Source of the DNA: JAWKUK01 sp041398605
GTDB taxonomy: Bacteria; Planctomycetota; UBA1135; GCA-002686595
DNA: 64,000 nucleotides
Assembly: GCA_041398605.1 (NCBI GenBank)
Contig: JAWKUK010000023.1
Location: forward strand, 1 to 64,000
Reading direction: 5' to 3'
A program made the position numbers and the translations under genes. Positions within the stretch are counted from its first letter, which is position 1; each line of letters begins with the position of its first letter. The notes beneath the pieces are model-generated. The model did no database searches, was not told the origin of the DNA, and saw only the letters and a list, made by a program, of their open reading frames with translations. This document shows positions 8,530 through 18,049 of the stretch, one piece after another.

Positions 8530-9498
8530 TCACGTGACGAGGGACGCCAGCGTCAGGTACAGCGGGATCCCGATCGTCAAGTTGAAGGGGAAGGTCACGC
8601 CGAGCGACAAAGGCAGATAGATCGACGGGCGCGCCTCGGGCAACGCGAGACGCAGCGCCGCCGGCACCGCGATGTAGGACGCGCTCGCGGCCAAGGTAGT
8701 CATCAACGCTGCGCTGCCCGTCGAGAGGCCGATCAAGAGCGCGGCGGCGAGCCCAAGGCCCGCGCCGACGAGGGGCATATACAGCCCGAAGAGCACGACC
8801 GGCAGCGTCAAGCTCTTGCGCGCCTCACGCAGCCCGCTGCCCGCGATCACGCCCATGTCGAGCAGGAAGAGGCACAGGACGCCCTTGAACGGCTCGACGA
8901 CAAACGGCGCGACGGAGGCGAGGCCCTCCTTACCCGTGACCCATCCGATCGCGAACGAGCCGATCAAGACGACGATCGAGCCGTTCAAAAAGACCTCACG
9001 CAGCGTGCCCGCGGTCGCCGCCGACGCGTCCCCGCGCCGACCGAGCCACAGGCCCATGATGATCGCAGGCGTCTCCATGGCTGCTGCGACCGCGACCATG
9101 TAGCCTCCATAGGCGACCCCACGACCATCGAGGGACTGGCACGCGGCAAGGAAGGTGACGATCGAGATCGAGCCGTAGTGCGCGGCCACGGCGGCCGCGT
9201 CCACGCGCGGCAAGCCGCTGGTCCAGGTCAGCAGGCGATACGCGACGAGCGGCAACAAGGCGCTCAGCACGAGGCCCGCGAGCAGCGCCGCGAGGAGCGT
9301 CCCGTCGACGCCATGGTGCGCGACGCTGGCGCCGCCCTTGAGCCCGATCGCGAGCATCAAGTAGAGCGACATGCCCTTCGCCATCGCCTCTGGGACTCGC
9401 AGGTCCGAACGAGCCAAGGTCGCGCCGAGACCCAGCACGAAGAACAGCACCATCGGCGAAAGGAGGTTCGCCCGGGCGAGCTCGAGGATGACGTCCAT
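8530..9498 (-). CDS. sbtA: SbtA-type sodium-dependent bicarbonate transporter
   Basis: 322 residues starting MDVILELARANLLSPMVLFF at ATG 9498. About ten hydrophobic segments, with family features such as LKGGASVAHHG, AAHYGSISIVTFLAA, ETPAIIMGL and GVTFPFNLTIGIPLY near the C-terminus, fit the SbtA family. It acts in the cytoplasmic membrane as a Na+/HCO3- symporter by homology. It is followed by sbtB 33 bp downstream, and a SulP transporter starts divergently 262 bp away. Members outside cyanobacteria are known but rarely tested, so the substrate is inferred. The in-frame upstream extension is Arg-rich and was rejected. Confidence 0.9.
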   Translation of the reverse strand: MDVILELARANLLSPMVLFFVLGLGATLARSDLRVPEAMAKGMSLYLMLAIGLKGGASVAHHGVDGTLLAALLAGLVLSALLPLVAYRLLTWTSGLPRVDAAAVAAHYGSISIVTFLAACQSLDGRGVAYGGYMVAVAAAMETPAIIMGLWLGRRGDASAATAGTLREVFLNGSIVVLIGSFAIGWVTGKEGLASVAPFVVEPFKGVLCLFLLDMGVIAGSGLREARKSLTLPVVLFGLYMPLVGAGLGLAAALLIGLSTGSAALMTTLAASASYIAVPAALRLALPEARPSIYLPLSLGVTFPFNLTIGIPLYLTLASLVT

Positions 9499-9759
9499 GG
9501 TCCGACTTCGACAGGCGCGCGACCACCGAGCCGCGCCGCGCCGCGCACTTCCGCGCGCTAAGGGGCCGGGAGTGTAGCGAGGAACGGCCCCGGCGCACGC
9601 CGTGCGTCCGCCGGTCACGGGGCGCCCGCGCGGGCCCCTGCGCCCTCCCGCCTCTCCAGGCTCGACCGGCTCAGCAACGGTCGCGCGCGCGGCGGTCGCG
9701 CGCGCGCGGCGCCGGAAAGTGCGCGCCGCGCCGCCCGCAGAAGTCGTACGCTCACGACC

Positions 9760-11535
9760 ATGGCCGGCCCTCCACGCCTCGCACGCGCGCTGCGCGAGGC
9801 CCTGCGCGAAGGTTATTCCTGGACGGACCTCAAGGCGGACCTCACCGCTGGCTTCGTGGTCGCAGCGGTCGCCGTGCCGTTGTCGCTCGCGTTTGCCATC
9901 GCGTCGGGTGTCCCGCCCCAGTACGGCCTCGTCACCGCGATCGTCGCCGGTCTGCTCACGGCGCTGCTCGGCGGCTCGCGCGTGCAGGTTACGGGGCCCA
10001 CCGCGGCCTTCATCGTCATCCTCGCGCCGATCGCGACCCAACATGGCCACCGCGGCCTCGCGCTCGCAGCGGCGCTGTCCGGGGTCGTCTTGGTCGCGAT
10101 GGGCCTCATGCGGCTCGGGCGGCTCGTGCAGCTGATGCCGTACCCGGTCACGATCGGCTTCACCGCGGGTGTCGGCGTCGTGATCGCGATCCTGCAGATC
10201 GAGGCGCTGTTCGGGCTCGCGCCACCGGAGGGCGCAGGCGCGCTGCGAGCGTTAGAGCGCCTCGCGACGCTCGCAGACCGGACCGCTGAGCTCGACCCTT
10301 ACGACACCCTCGTCGGCCTCTTGACCCTCGCCGCACTCCTCGCCTGGCGCAAGGTGCCGACGCGGCTGCCGGCAGCGATCGTCGCGCTCCCGCTCGGCGC
10401 GCTCGCCGCGCTGGCATTGATGCACTGGGCGCCGGGCGCACACGTCGAGTCGCTCGCGGATCGCTTCGGGGACGCCGCCCACCCGTACGGCATTGCCGCG
10501 ACCCTGCCACAGCTGCTTGCGCCGTGGAACCTCCCCGATGCGAGCGGCGCCCTCGTCGCGTCGTCGCCGCTCCCGAGCTTCGCGCTGCTGCACGACGTGC
10601 TGCCGGCGGCGTTTGCGATCGCGATGCTCGCGGCGCTCGCGACGCTCCTCTCCGCCGTCGTGGCCGACGGCATGTCCGGGCGCACACACGACCCCGACGC
10701 GGAGCTCACGGCGCTGGGCATCGCGAACATCGTGGCCCCGTTCTTTGGCGCGATCCCAGCCTCCGGCGCCGTCGCCCGCACGATCACGAACGTGCGCAGC
10801 GGCGCGCGCTCGCCGATCGCCGCGATCGCGCATTCGCTGTTTGTCCTGGCTGCCGTGCTGACGCTCGCCCCAGCCCTCGGGCATGTGCCGATGGCGTCGC
10901 TGGCAGCGCTGCTCCTGACGGTCGCTTGGAACATGGCCGAGCTGCCGCACATCGCGCGCGTGCTGCGCACCGCGCCGCGCTCGGACTCTGCCGTGCTGCT
11001 CGTGTGCCTCACGTTGACCGTCGCGTTCGACATGACAACCGCGGTCGGGGTCGGCGTGACGCTGGCGTCGTTCCTGTTCATGCGCCGCATGATCGAGCTG
11101 GGCGGCGCGCGGTTCCTGGAGCCGCAGGACTCCAAGGTCGGCGGCGCGACGCCGGCCGGGGTCGCCGTCTACGAGATCGCAGGGCCGCTGTTCTTCGGCG
11201 CGGCGCACAAGGCGACGGCGACGCTGTCAGGGCTCGATCGCGCGCAGACGCAGGTGCTCGTGCTGGAGCTTTCGAATGTCCCGTCGATCGACGCGACGGG
11301 CATCGTCAACCTGCGCTCGACGATCGAGCGCCTCGGGCAGACCGGGATCCATGTCGTTCTGACGGGGCTGCAAGCTGCGCCTTCGCGCGACCTGCGCCGC
11401 GCCGGCCTGTTCGACCTCGGCGCCAAGCACAAAGTGACGACGCGGCCGACGCTGCTGGAGGGCCTCGAGCTCGCGGCGACCATCGCGGCGGAGCTGCGGG
11501 GGGCGAGCCAGCCCGATCCCGGCGCGTCAGCTTGA
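9760..11535 (+). CDS. SulP family anion transporter with C-terminal STAS domain
   Basis: 591 residues. The N-terminal membrane domain shows the SulP signatures DLTAGFVVAAVAVPLSLAFA with SGVPPQYGL (about 27-55), then GSRVQVTGPTAAF and the long run of hydrophobic helices to about residue 445. A STAS domain follows (VAVYEIAGPLFFGAAHKATA to the LVLELSNVPSIDATGIVNL phosphoacceptor-type loop, then HVVLTGLQ), about 465-580. Substrates in this family are sulfate, bicarbonate or dicarboxylates. Divergent placement next to sbtA-sbtB favours bicarbonate (BicA/DauA-like), but this is inference. Its end overlaps the convergent gene by 9 bp. Confidence 0.9.
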   Translation: MAGPPRLARALREALREGYSWTDLKADLTAGFVVAAVAVPLSLAFAIASGVPPQYGLVTAIVAGLLTALLGGSRVQVTGPTAAFIVILAPIATQHGHRGLALAAALSGVVLVAMGLMRLGRLVQLMPYPVTIGFTAGVGVVIAILQIEALFGLAPPEGAGALRALERLATLADRTAELDPYDTLVGLLTLAALLAWRKVPTRLPAAIVALPLGALAALALMHWAPGAHVESLADRFGDAAHPYGIAATLPQLLAPWNLPDASGALVASSPLPSFALLHDVLPAAFAIAMLAALATLLSAVVADGMSGRTHDPDAELTALGIANIVAPFFGAIPASGAVARTITNVRSGARSPIAAIAHSLFVLAAVLTLAPALGHVPMASLAALLLTVAWNMAELPHIARVLRTAPRSDSAVLLVCLTLTVAFDMTTAVGVGVTLASFLFMRRMIELGGARFLEPQDSKVGGATPAGVAVYEIAGPLFFGAAHKATATLSGLDRAQTQVLVLELSNVPSIDATGIVNLRSTIERLGQTGIHVVLTGLQAAPSRDLRRAGLFDLGAKHKVTTRPTLLEGLELAATIAAELRGASQPDPGASA

Positions 11536-12177
11536 CGAGGGCGCTGGCGGCGTCGCGCGCGTCAAGCTGGCCTCCGCCAGCGCCCGCGCGTGGACCCAGT
11601 CCAGGGGCTGCGCGTCGCGCGCCGCGCGCTCGACCAGGACCTGTGCGACCGCTCTGCGGCGTAGAACGAGCAGGGCGTCGTCCGTCGGCGACTCGTCGCC
11701 GCGCGCCGCGCGGTAGTCGGCGAACAACTGCGCCGCGCGCGCACTTGCGAGCCGCGCGAGCTCTTCGGTCCAGCTGCGCAACGAGCCCTCATCGGGCGCG
11801 TCGGCGGCGGCGAGCTCGAGCCGGATCCAGCCCTGTGAGGCCTCGCGCAACGGCTCGTACCATGGATCGCTGAAGGGCACGCCGCGGTCCGAGAGCATCC
11901 CGTGCCCGAAGACCAAGCACCCCTGACACACGACCGGGGCCGCCGCGCCGTGCCGCTCGGCGCCGACGAGCATCGGCCCGAACATGTCGTCACAGAGCGC
12001 GCACGCGCCGAGCGGGGACGGCAACGGGCACATCGTCCGCGGGTCGGACGGCGGGGGCGTCGCAGCCGCGAGGGCCTCGACCCCGCGCGCGCAGCAACGG
12101 TCGCAGAGCCCGCCGTCGGGCGCGCCCATGAAGACCCACGCGAGCTCGCTGGGCTCATTACAGATTAGGCATCGCAT
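11527..12177 (-). CDS. Cysteine-rich zinc-ribbon-like protein of unknown function
   Basis: 216 residues; I do not recognise a named family. The N-terminal 95 residues carry paired cysteines: CLIC at 3-6, CDRC near 25-28, then CALC and VCQGC. This looks like several structural zinc sites. The C-terminal half is helical and charged (ARLASARAAQLFADYRAARG). No signal peptide or membrane segment, so probably cytoplasmic. It converges on the SulP gene with a 9-bp overlap of the stops. Confidence 0.75.
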   Translation of the reverse strand: MRCLICNEPSELAWVFMGAPDGGLCDRCCARGVEALAAATPPPSDPRTMCPLPSPLGACALCDDMFGPMLVGAERHGAAAPVVCQGCLVFGHGMLSDRGVPFSDPWYEPLREASQGWIRLELAAADAPDEGSLRSWTEELARLASARAAQLFADYRAARGDESPTDDALLVLRRRAVAQVLVERAARDAQPLDWVHARALAEASLTRATPPAPSSS

Positions 12178-12317
12178 CGGCGCTCTCGAGCCGCCCAGGG
12201 CCGCGGGACCGACCTCGAGCGAGCGCGGAGTCTACGCATGCAGCGCAAGCGGTGCGACCCCGAGCACGGCCAGCATGCGGCGCGGGGTCGCCCCGGCCGC
12301 GCGCGCTCAAGGCGCCG

Positions 12318-14399
12318 TCATCGCAGCGGCCACGCGTCCGCGCCCACTGGCCGCGACGAGGCTTCGGCTGGGCCGGATTGCGCCTCGAGGTCAGGCGCCG
12401 GCAACCGCGGCGCGGGGCGCTTCGGGTCGTCCTCACAGACCCAGCGGTTGCGCGCGAACTGGAAGGTCTCCGGCAGCGTGTCCGGCCCGACGTTGACCGC
12501 CGCCGCGAGCTCGTGCGAACGGTAGACGATGAGGTTGTCGGTGAATTCGCCGTCGCGGCACGCCAGAAAGCCGGGGGCGCGCGTCTCCTGCAGGATGCGC
12601 GCAGCCCATTTGCTCGGGTGCACGAGCGTGTTCCACGCGACGCGCGCGTGGACAACGCCGACAAACGCGATCGGGGCTTCGGAGCCCAAGAAGGTGCAGC
12701 CTTCGACGCGCAGGTCCCGGGCCTCCGCGCGGGCGCCCTCGGGGATCGTGGCGAGGGCGGGCCGGAAGTACTCGAGGCCGGTCGACCCGCCCAAGTTCAC
12801 GGCGCGCGCGCCAGCGCGCTCGAAGCGGCACGCGAGGACCGCGATGTCTGCCGAGCCGCCTTTGATCTGCACGCCTGAGGCGCCGTGGAGGGCGCCGGTG
12901 CCCTCACCTGTGGCACCCGGTCGGTCCGCCGCGCGCTCATCGCCGCCGCGCAACACGCAGCCGCGTAGCTCACCCCGGTGGCAGCCGACCATGTCGATGG
13001 CTGAGCCGCCGCCGCCCCACCGCTCGACGCGACAGTCGATGACCCGGAAGTCCTCGACGCCAGAGAGCTTGATGCCGTCTTCGTTCCCGTCGCGGCCGGT
13101 GTCGAGGACGACCAGATCGCGCAAGACGACATGGTGTGAGGGCGCGTCGAACGTCCCGCCGTCGTCGATGTTCACGCCGTTGCCTGGCGCGCGCACGACC
13201 CGCAGGTCGCGCAGCTCCAGGTGCGCGACCCGCGACAGGTGCACGCCGCCGACAAACGTCGCAGGGCGGGCTGGGTCCGCGGAGCGGACGACGAGTGGCG
13301 CGCCCTCCTCGCCGCTCAATGAGTCGCCGTTCCAGCGCTTGTATTCGCCGGGCGCGAGCAAGACGCGCGTCCCGGGCCCTGCCTCGGTGAGCGCCCGGCC
13401 GAGCGCCTCGGTCGTCGCCACGCGCACTTCGCGCGCTGCGACGAGCGCCGCGGCGGCCCGACCGAGCGCGTCCCCTGCCAGCAAGTAGCTCTCGGCGTTG
13501 CCAAACCAGTGATGGCCGTGGCCGGTGTTCGGAGAGTCCTCCGCGCGGCGCAGGAACGCGCGCGTCGGGACAAAGCGCGCGCCGCGAGCGACCTCCGGCC
13601 GCGCGCACGCCGCCGCCTGCGCGGCGCGCAGCGCGGCGTTGTCCATGTTGCCGGTCTCGCCGACGACAAACGGCAACGCTGCGTCGCCGAGGGCAGCGCG
13701 CACGTCTTGGATCAGGTGGACGCAGTTCGCCTCGTACGCGCGCGTCGCGGCTTCATCGCAGCCATCGTTCCAGCCCTGGAACCAGATCACGCCGTCGAGC
13801 TGCGGCATGTGACCGGCGAGCGCGGGGAATGACTCGTCGAGCGATTCGAGGGCTCGCGCGAGCTCTGCGAGCATGCGCGTGTAGTACGGCCCGGTCTCTC
13901 CGCCAGCGCTCGGCGGACGGAAGTCATGCGCGAGGCTCTTGCCGCCCCAAGCGGTCTTGACGAGCAGCACAGGCTCCTCGAAGCGCTCGCCGAGCGCGTG
14001 GCCTATCCCGAGCTCGGGGCCGAAGTGGTGTGCATCGTCGTAGACCGCGAGGCCGACAGAGAGCGGCGCGCACTTCTGAGTGCCGTGCTCTGCGCGATAG
14101 GACACGAAGACATCGTCGCGGATCGCGAAGCTGCCCTCCGCGGTGAGCAGGTGCGGCCAGCGGGCGCGCGCGTCGGGCTCTGCGAGGTAGCGGACGAGGG
14201 TGCCACGTCCGCCGTTGTAGTCGCGCGGGTCGTCGAGGTCGACGACGCCGTGACCTTCCATGTTGGACTGCCCCGCGAGCAAGAAGACGCGTACGATCGG
14301 GCGGCTCGCGAACTCAGCGTCGACGGGCGCAGGTCCGCCGAGCGCCTGCGCTGCAAGCGTGAGCGTCAACCAAGTCAGGAGCGAGGGGCGCTGCAACAT
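12318..14399 (-). CDS. Secreted sialate O-acetylesterase-like SGNH hydrolase fused to a right-handed beta-helix
   Basis: 693 residues with a signal peptide (LLTWLTLTLAAQALG). The SGNH/SASA domain at about 33-320 has FLLAGQSNMEG with the candidate nucleophile Ser45, WGGKSLAHDF, GVIWFQGWNDG, and a late GHGHHWFGN block that may supply the catalytic His. Residues about 330-650 form a parallel beta-helix (repeated short strands such as HLELRDLRVV and DFRVIDCRVE), as in polysaccharide-binding or lyase proteins. This architecture suggests a carbohydrate esterase acting on complex polysaccharide outside the cytoplasm. It is divergent from the TPR gene; a 12-bp palindrome lies between the two. Confidence 0.85.
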   Translation of the reverse strand: MLQRPSLLTWLTLTLAAQALGGPAPVDAEFASRPIVRVFLLAGQSNMEGHGVVDLDDPRDYNGGRGTLVRYLAEPDARARWPHLLTAEGSFAIRDDVFVSYRAEHGTQKCAPLSVGLAVYDDAHHFGPELGIGHALGERFEEPVLLVKTAWGGKSLAHDFRPPSAGGETGPYYTRMLAELARALESLDESFPALAGHMPQLDGVIWFQGWNDGCDEAATRAYEANCVHLIQDVRAALGDAALPFVVGETGNMDNAALRAAQAAACARPEVARGARFVPTRAFLRRAEDSPNTGHGHHWFGNAESYLLAGDALGRAAAALVAAREVRVATTEALGRALTEAGPGTRVLLAPGEYKRWNGDSLSGEEGAPLVVRSADPARPATFVGGVHLSRVAHLELRDLRVVRAPGNGVNIDDGGTFDAPSHHVVLRDLVVLDTGRDGNEDGIKLSGVEDFRVIDCRVERWGGGGSAIDMVGCHRGELRGCVLRGGDERAADRPGATGEGTGALHGASGVQIKGGSADIAVLACRFERAGARAVNLGGSTGLEYFRPALATIPEGARAEARDLRVEGCTFLGSEAPIAFVGVVHARVAWNTLVHPSKWAARILQETRAPGFLACRDGEFTDNLIVYRSHELAAAVNVGPDTLPETFQFARNRWVCEDDPKRPAPRLPAPDLEAQSGPAEASSRPVGADAWPLR

Positions 14400-14415
14400 G
14401 GCAGGTACGGGAGCT

Positions 14416-14427
14416 GGGACATGTCCC
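14416..14427. promoter_or_regulatory. Perfect 12-bp palindrome in a divergent intergenic region
   Basis: GGGACATGTCCC at 14416-14427 is perfectly self-complementary and lies 17 bp before the esterase start and 150 bp before the TPR gene start. A second cluster of GGTAC repeats is at 14453-14470. A regulator-binding site is possible; no regulator is adjacent. Confidence 0.35.
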
Positions 14428-14576
14428 GCAGGCGGAATGCGCTGCGAGGGTTAGGTACGGTACCCGGTACGATCCTGCCACGTGTCCTGCGGGGCACGCC
14501 TGGCGCCGCTAAGGCTCGGGGAATGGGGGCGTTACCGGCGCAAGTTGGTCCACTAGCACCTCAGCCCAAGTGTGTG

Positions 14577-17500
14577 ATGCCCCCCCACAGCGATCCCCAC
14601 AGCGCCCCCCACAGCGCCCCCCACAGCGACCCCCAACCGGCCTCGGCCGCGCGGGCCACCCTGCGCGCTGGGCGCTGCCACACGCTCGCCGGGGTCGCTC
14701 TGGTCCTGGCCAGCGCCGCGTTCGGGCAGCGCGCGGAGGACTCCCTCGAGAAGCTCAAGCGGTTCCTTGATCGCCGCCCCTACCACGCACAAGTCTTTGC
14801 GCAGCTCGAGAGCGCCGCGACGATCGCCGGCCAACGCGACACCCTGCACGCAGAGTACGCTGCGCGCGTCGCCGCCGCCGACGACGACCTCGCCGCCCGC
14901 GTCGTGCTCGCGCGCCTCGAGGCGCGCGCCCGGCGCACCGCCGAGGCGCTCGAGCTGCTCGCGCCGCTCGGCGCCGGTGACGCCGACCTCGAGTGCTTGC
15001 GCGGCGAGATCTACGCCATGCGCGCAGAGTTCGCGCTCGCCGCCGAACACCTGCAGCTCGGCTACGACGCGCTCCGCGCAAGCGCCACACCGATCGAGCC
15101 GCGCAAGGCCGAGGCGACCCTCGAGCAGCTCGCGCGCGCGCAGCTCGCGCTGAATGACCGCCCCGCGGCCACAGCCGCCCTCCTGCAGCTCGCGGACCTC
15201 GCGCCGACGGACTACGAACAACGCTATCGCGTCGCGGAGCTCATGGGCGATCTGTCGCTCAACGACGCGGCGCTGTCGCAGCTCGAGGTCGCAGCAGAGC
15301 TCGCCGGCGAAGACTCAGCGCGGCTCGTTCGCGCCGCGGTGGCCCAGGGCTCGCTGCTCGAGCGAAGCGGTCGCTGGCGCGAGGCCGACGCGTGTTTCGC
15401 GCGCGCGGTGGAGCGCCTCGCGGCGGGGCATTGGCGGCGCGCCGAGCTCAGCGCGCGGCGTCGCGCACTGCACGCCCGCCTCGGCACCCTCCCGCGCCTC
15501 GCGGATGAGCTGCGTGAAGCGGCGCTGCGAGCGCCCCATGAGCCGCTGTTGCGGGTCGAGCTCGCGGCGACCTTGACCGCGGCTGGCCAAGCCGAGGACG
15601 CGCGCTCGACCTTGGCCGAGGCCGCGAGCGCGTTCCCAGACTCATTGTCCATCGCCACGGCGTACGCCGAGGCCCTCGCGAGCGCCGGCGAGGTCGAACG
15701 GGCCGTCGAGGAGTACCAGCGCATCGCGGCCCGACACCCCGAGGTGCAACGCTTGCACCTCGCAGCGGGCCTCTTGCTCGCTGGCGCGGGCGAGCTCACT
15801 GGCGCGAGCACACAATGGCAGCGCGAGCTGGAGCTGGCGCCGGAGAGCGTCGCGCTGCGGCTCGAGCTCGCGGCGCTGATGGACTCGTTCGACCTGCGCG
15901 CGCGAGCCAATGAGCTCCTCAAGGAGGCGACACGCCTCGCCCCCTCGGACCTACGCCCGGTGCGCGCGCTGATTGCGCTGAGCGGCTCTACGGCGGCCCT
16001 CGACGACGCCGAACGCGTGGCGCGCGCGAGGGGCGATGCCGCGCTCCTGGAGGAGCCTCGCCTTTGAGTGGATCGAGCGCGAGGACGTACGGCACGCGAC
16101 GGCGCTGCTGCGGGCAGCGTTGGACGTCGGCGCCCCGCGGCCGGACGAAGAAGAGCGGCTCCTCGGGACGCTCCTGGAGGTCGGGCTTACGGAGCTCGCG
16201 TCGAGCGCGAGGTCCGCAGCGCTCCTGCGCTACGCAGCGCTCGCGCGCAGCGCAGAAGCGCGCGTCGAGCGCTGTGCGCGCTACGCCCAGGCCCAGCTCG
16301 ACGAGCACCGCCTGTCCCGTTCGTTGAGCGACTCGCGCGAGATCCCGGACAAGGCGCTGCGCCTCGGAGTCCGCGCGCAGCTCTTTGCCCTCGCCGACCA
16401 AAAGGCAGACTGGGACGCAGCCCTCTTGGAGCTGCGGCTCATGGAGGGCCATGAAGAGGAGGCGCTGCGGCACTTCATCTCCATCTACGCTGTCCAGAAC
16501 GACAACGGGCGCGAGATCGCCACATGGGGGGCATTGGCCCAGGTCGCGCCCGCGTCGCGGATCGAAGGCCTCCAGAGGGTCGCAACGCTACAGCGGCGCA
16601 CAGGGCAGGCGGCGCTCGCGCGCGCCACGGAGGACGAGCTCCTCGCGGCGGCCCCGCGCAGCGCGCCCGTCATTCGCGCCCTCGCGCAGTGCGCGGGCCA
16701 CGCAAAGGAGTTCGACCGCGCGCGCGACCTCTACCTGCGCCTCATCGCCCTGGACCCGAAGGACCTGGTCGCGCGGTTCGACCTGGCCGTCGTATTGCAT
16801 GCGCTGGGCGACGCCCAGGGCGCGCTCGACGAAGTCTGCGCCGCGCTCGCAACGGACGATGAAGCGCTCCGCCGCCGCGCGCGCGAATTCATGTCGCGCC
16901 GCCTGCTGCGGGGGGACCACCCAGAGCTGCGCGCCGAGGCGCTGCGCGCGGAGATCGAGCGCACTTCACTGACGCTCGAGCGCGGGCTGATCTGGGTCGA
17001 CCTGCTGAGCGCGCGCGATGAAGTGCAAGCTGCGGGTGAGGTCCTGCAACGGCTCGCCGCGCGTTTCCCGCGCACGGGCGCGCTCGAAGAGGCCCTGCGC
17101 ACGCACCTCGGCGCCACGGTCGCGAGCTGTGACCTCCCCGGCGCGCGGGCGCTCCTCGCCGGGGGCCCGCACGAGAGCGACCTGCGCGCCGCTGTGACGC
17201 TGGCGCGGGGCGGCAACCCCGCCTCCGCCTTGCGCGTCCTGAGGGACGTCGACCCTGTCCGCGCGAGTCAGGTCTTGCTCGTCGAAGGCGCGCCGGACCT
17301 CGCCGCGCGCGCCCTGACGCGGGCGCTGCGAACCAACCCCGACTCGGCCCCGTTGCTGCGGCGCCTGGCGGTCGCGTACGCCCGCGCGGGCGATTCACCG
17401 CGCGCCAAAGCCGCGCTCGAGCGCTGGCTCGCGGCCCTGCCCGCGGATCGGTCTCGGGCGCGCCACGCGGGCCTCCTGGAGCTTGGGGACATGCACATCG

Positions 17501-17898
17501 CCGCGCGCTCACGGAGCGGCCAGCGGGACGTAGGCGAGCGCTTATTCGCAGAGCTCCAGCGCTCCGAGGCGCTCTTGAACAGCCCCAGCACGAGCGTCCT
17601 GGCGCTGGGCGCACACACGCGGCGCGTCGCGGAGATCGTCGCTTACCACGCGCAGTCAGGGCTCGACCGCGACTTTGTCCGCAGCGCGCTGGCTGCGCCA
17701 GCCGAGGACCTGGCGCTGACCGTCGCGCTGCTGGCCCGAGTGGATTCACTGCGCCCTGGGGAGCGACGCGACGCCCTCGCCCGCCTCACGCGCCGCCCCT
17801 ATGGCGCCTGGACGGAGGCCGATTGGCAGGCTGCAGCAGCGCAGCGACCGCGCGCAAGTGGCCCGAGCCAAGGGTCGTCCTGGGGCACGCTGCGCTGA
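14577..17898 (+). CDS. Secreted TPR-repeat protein, interrupted by a +1 frameshift at 16062-16068
   Basis: From ATG 14577 the frame codes 496 residues to a TGA at 16065-16067, and TPR-like helices then continue without loss in the +1 frame to TGA 17898. Read together the product is about 1107 residues. The N-terminus has a His-Ser-Asp/Ala-Pro repeat made by four 12-bp units, then a hydrophobic stretch HTLAGVALVLASAAFG that looks like a signal sequence. The rest is tandem helix pairs of the tetratricopeptide type (for example GEVERAVEEYQRIAARHPEV and KEFDRARDLYLRLIALDPKD). TPRs scaffold protein complexes; no catalytic domain is present. The shift could be programmed, a mutation or a sequence error. 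Confidence 0.8.
16049..16068 (+). other. prfB-like +1 frameshift site (CUU-UGA with upstream GGAGGAG)
   Basis: In the zero frame the codons CTT (16062-16064) and TGA (16065-16067) are adjacent, as at the known +1 site of release-factor-2 mRNA. Slippage on CUU and reading GAG TGG ATC next gives a seamless TPR continuation (PRL-EWIERED). GGAGGAG at 16049-16055 is Shine-Dalgarno-like, but its gap to CTT (6-8 nt) is longer than the 3 nt found at prfB, which weakens the case. Confidence 0.4.
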
Positions 17899-17914
17899 CC
17901 CGCGCAGGGCCTTC

Positions 17915-18010
17915 TCACGGGCCCTGTCACGGGCCTTCTCACGGGCCTTCTCACGAGACCTCTCAGGGGACCCCTCAGGGGACCCCTCAGGGGACGTCTC
18001 AGGGGCCAAG
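17915..18010. repeat. Eight degenerate 12-bp tandem repeats between convergent genes
   Basis: Eight consecutive 12-mers all begin TCA: four of the TCACGGGCCTTC type followed by four of the TCAGGGGACCCC type. The array sits between the end of the TPR gene and the end of the next minus-strand gene. The first units can also fold (CAGGGCC at 17905-17911 with GGCCCTG at 17920-17926), so part may work as a terminator. Confidence 0.85.
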
Positions 18011-18049
18011 ACCTCTGCATGGGATTGGAGCGGTCCACCCACCGAAGGA

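Noticed and set aside
12252..12878. Plus-strand frame of 208 codons in the esterase gene
   Set aside because: Antisense shadow of the beta-helix region, Arg-rich.
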